NCBI GenBank assembly: GCA_030040175.1
Contig: JASHUF010000412.1
Coordinates: 1 to 6,570 of the forward strand
Reading direction: 5' to 3'
DNA: 6,570 nt
Origin: Acidobacteriaceae bacterium
GTDB lineage: Bacteria > Acidobacteriota > Terriglobia > Terriglobales > Acidobacteriaceae
The notes beneath the pieces are model-generated. The model did no database searches and had not been told where the DNA came from. It saw only the letters and a program-made list of their open reading frames with translations. The position numbers were made by a program, and so were the translations under genes. The first letter of the stretch is position 1, and each line of letters begins with the position of its first letter. Positions 4,673-6,570 of the stretch are shown piece by piece.

Positions 4673-5851
4673 ATGATCCGTTTTTCCACGGCGGGCGAGT
4701 CGCACGGCGAGGCATTGATTGCGCTCGTTTCGGGGCTGCCGGCCGGGGTGCCCGTCGATCTCGAGTTTGTGAACCGCGAGCTGTGGCGGCGGCAGCAGGG
4801 CTACGGGCGCGGCGGGCGCATGAAGATCGAGACCGACAAGGCGCATGTGTTGAGCGGCGTGCGCCACGGCAAGACCATCGGCTCGCCGGTGGCTATCGAG
4901 ATCGTGAACCGCGACTGGAAGAACTGGGAAGAAAAACTCCCCGTGGAAGCGGGCGACGCGGCCAAGCACCAGGCGGTAGCTTCGCCGCGTCCCGGCCACG
5001 CGGACCTGGCCGGCGCGCTCAAGTACAACTTTCCCGATGCGCGCTATGTGCTCGAACGGGCTTCGGCGCGCGAGAGCGCGGCGCGTGTGGCCGCGGGCGC
5101 GTTTGCCAAGCTGCTCTTGCGCGAGCTGGGCATCGCAGTGCTGAGCCACGTCATCCGCGTGGGGCGCGTGGCGCTGGAGCGCGCGGCGCAGTGGGAAGAG
5201 ATTGTCACGACGGCGGCGAAGGACGAAGTGGTGCTGGGGTGCGTCGATCCTGCCACCGAAGCGCGCATGAAAGAGGAAGTGGAGGAGGCTGCGCGCACCG
5301 GCGACACCGTCAACGGCGTGTTTGAAGTGGTGGCGCACAACGTGCCTGCGGGGCTGGGCACCTACGCCAACTGGGACGAGCGGCTGGACGGATTGCTGGC
5401 GTGGACGGTGATGAGCCTGCAGGCGGTGAAAGCCGTGGAGATCGGGCGCGGGGTGACGGCGGCCGAGTCGTTCGGCTCGCAGGTGCACGATCCGATCAAC
5501 TACGCTGCCGAGGACAATGGCAAGCCCACGCGGTTTACCCGTCCGCATAACAACGCGGGCGGCATCGAGGGCGGCGTTTCCAATGGCGAGGACGTGGTGG
5601 TGCGCGGATATCTGAAGCCCATCTCTACGCTGCGCAAGCCGCTCGAATCGGTGCGCTTCGATACGCGCGAGGCAACCAGCGCCAGTTACGAGCGCAGTGA
5701 CATCTGCGTGGTGCCCGCGGCAGGCGTGGGCGCCGAAGCCATGGTGGCGCTGACGCTGGCGGGCTTGGCGGCGCAGAAATTTGGTGGCGACTCGCTGCTC
5801 GAGCTGAAGCGGAATTTCACCAGCTACATTGAACAGATACGGAGCTTCTAG
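4673..5851 (+). CDS. aroC: Chorismate synthase
   Basis: 392 residues, within the long-form bacterial range. It converts 5-enolpyruvylshikimate 3-phosphate to chorismate using reduced FMN, the last shikimate-pathway step, in the cytoplasm. Family signatures are intact: GESHG at 8-12 with catalytic His11, YGRGGRM at 44-50, RPGHAD at 106-111 with the second catalytic His109, ERASARESAARVAAGA at 128-143, PHNNAGGIEGGVSNG at 291-305 apart from minor changes, and ERSDICVVPAAGVGAEAM at 340-357. The ATG at 4673 gives the canonical MIRFSTAGESHG beginning. The only upstream ribosome-site candidate is a weak GAAG at 4664-4667, and the promoter is so close that a leaderless message is likely. def follows after 9 bp, so the two are probably cotranscribed. 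No frameshift or missing key residue. Confidence 0.98.
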   Translation: MIRFSTAGESHGEALIALVSGLPAGVPVDLEFVNRELWRRQQGYGRGGRMKIETDKAHVLSGVRHGKTIGSPVAIEIVNRDWKNWEEKLPVEAGDAAKHQAVASPRPGHADLAGALKYNFPDARYVLERASARESAARVAAGAFAKLLLRELGIAVLSHVIRVGRVALERAAQWEEIVTTAAKDEVVLGCVDPATEARMKEEVEEAARTGDTVNGVFEVVAHNVPAGLGTYANWDERLDGLLAWTVMSLQAVKAVEIGRGVTAAESFGSQVHDPINYAAEDNGKPTRFTRPHNNAGGIEGGVSNGEDVVVRGYLKPISTLRKPLESVRFDTREATSASYERSDICVVPAAGVGAEAMVALTLAGLAAQKFGGDSLLELKRNFTSYIEQIRSF

Positions 5852-5860
5852 CGCGCGGCA

Positions 5861-6370
5861 ATGATTTTGAAAATCGTCAAATATCCTGAGCCGGTGCTCT
5901 CGCAGCCCGGCGAACCGGTGACCGAATTCAACGACGAGCTGCGCCAGCTGGTGGCCGACATGTTCGAGACCACCTATGCAGCCCAGGGCATCGGGCTGGC
6001 CGCGCCGCAGGTGGGCGTTTCCAAGCGGCTGACGGTGATCGACCTGAGCCTGGGCAAGGATCCGAAAGAGAAGCTGGTGCTCATCAATCCCGAGGTCATT
6101 TCAAGCGAAGGAAAACTTTACGAGGAAGAAGGCTGCTTGAGCTTCCCCGAAATTCGCGAGAAGGTGGTGCGCGCGGCCAAGGTGCGCATCCGCGCGCAGG
6201 ACGAATACGGCAAGTGGTTCGAGATGGACGGCGAGGAGCTGCTCTCGCGCGCCATGCAGCATGAGATCGACCATCTCGACGGAGTTTTGTTCATCTTCCG
6301 CATGAGCCCGCTCAAGCGCAATCTGAATCTGCGCAAGATTCGCAAGCTGCAGAGCGAAGGCAAGTGGTAA
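5861..6370 (+). CDS. def: Peptide deformylase
   Basis: 169 residues, full length. It removes the N-formyl group from nascent proteins at the ribosome exit. All three deformylase motifs are present: GIGLAAPQ at 43-50, EGCLS at 90-94 and QHEIDHLDG at 133-141. Metal ligands are Cys92, His134 and His138, with Glu135 as catalytic acid/base. The ATG at 5861 starts 9 bp after the aroC stop and has no clear Shine-Dalgarno sequence, so it probably depends on translational coupling within the operon. fmt begins 7 bp downstream, the common def-fmt pairing. The C-terminal tail is basic ([13 protein letters not shown]), a feature that may help ribosome contact. Confidence 0.97.
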   Translation: MILKIVKYPEPVLSQPGEPVTEFNDELRQLVADMFETTYAAQGIGLAAPQVGVSKRLTVIDLSLGKDPKEKLVLINPEVISSEGKLYEEEGCLSFPEIREKVVRAAKVRIRAQDEYGKWFEMDGEELLSRAMQHEIDHLDGVLFIFRMSPLKRNLNLRKIRKLQSEGKW

Positions 6371-6377
6371 GCGAACA

Positions 6378-6570
6378 ATGACGGGCACTGTGCGCTTGCG
6401 GCTGGTCTTCTGCGGCACGCCACAATTCGCCGTGCCCACGCTGGAAGCGTTGCTGGCTGCGGGGCACGATGTGGCGCTGGTGGTTTCGCAGCCCGACCGG
6501 CCGGTGGGGCGCGAGCAGGCGCTTACGCCCACGCCGGTGAAGCAGGCGGCGCTGGCGGCGGGAATTGCCG
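6378..6570 (+). CDS. fmt: Methionyl-tRNA formyltransferase, N-terminal part (cut by window end)
   Basis: The first 64 codons of a gene continuing beyond the window; family members are about 310 residues. It formylates Met-tRNA initiator using 10-formyltetrahydrofolate. The visible part is the start of the formyltransferase Rossmann domain: [18 protein letters not shown] at 9-26 (usual FxGTPxFAVPxLxAL), [18 protein letters not shown] at 28-45, and [15 protein letters not shown] at 49-63, all typical of Fmt. ATG 6378 is 7 bp after the def stop. A GTG at 6390 would also give a family-like start ([11 protein letters not shown]). Confidence 0.96.
   Translation, partial: MTGTVRLRLVFCGTPQFAVPTLEALLAAGHDVALVVSQPDRPVGREQALTPTPVKQAALAAGIA

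Noticed and set aside
4565..5548. Minus-strand frame of 327 codons opposite aroC
   Set aside because: Antisense shadow; aroC has every family signature. The frame also runs through the heptad array and promoter region.

Overview
The window is high-GC bacterial DNA with tightly packed housekeeping genes and short intergenic heptanucleotide arrays. Gene content, the periplasmic SurA-like protein with a long Lys/Ala/Pro/Gln-rich tail, the -10 elements of TACAAT type and the heptad arrays fit an Acidobacteriota genome, probably class Terriglobia. That assignment is inference, not shown directly by the sequence.

Layout. Positions 1-590 hold no gene I can defend. There are a few hairpins, a possible minus-strand gene start running off the left edge, and a TACAAT element. 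Positions 591-2345 (+) encode an exported SurA/PpiC-type parvulin chaperone with an unusual ~248-residue disordered tail. A strong bulged hairpin (2364-2413) follows. Positions 2470-3471 (+) encode a YhaM-like OB-fold plus HD-domain 3'-5' exoribonuclease. It converges on a minus-strand pair: an EVE-domain protein (4482-4102) followed by a FitB/VapC-type PIN-domain protein (3983-3552). The 80 bp between the two convergent stop codons, and both stop codons themselves, consist of a heptad repeat array (GGGAGTA and GGGATCA units plus an inverted arm). Two smaller related arrays lie in the divergent region between the EVE gene and aroC, which also holds a plausible promoter for each direction. The right end is an apparent operon aroC - def - fmt (+): chorismate synthase, peptide deformylase, and the first 64 codons of methionyl-tRNA formyltransferase.

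How the genes work together. def and fmt are the classic partner pair for N-formylmethionine metabolism: Fmt formylates initiator Met-tRNA and Def removes the formyl group from nascent proteins. aroC makes chorismate, the branch point to aromatic amino acids and folate, and sits 9 bp upstream of def. The SurA-like protein probably assists outer-membrane protein folding in the periplasm, so a diderm host is implied. The EVE and PIN genes form an accessory-looking minus-strand pair among conserved genes and are bracketed by the heptad arrays. No antitoxin gene fits beside the PIN gene, only a 30-codon open stretch ending in a 4-bp overlap with its start.

No tRNA, rRNA, insertion sequence or CRISPR array was seen. 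The most interesting signals are the heptad arrays (G-quadruplex potential, supplying stop codons to two genes), the periodic [KR]-[TI]-R-[FY] motifs in the chaperone tail, and the near-leaderless promoter arrangement at aroC.
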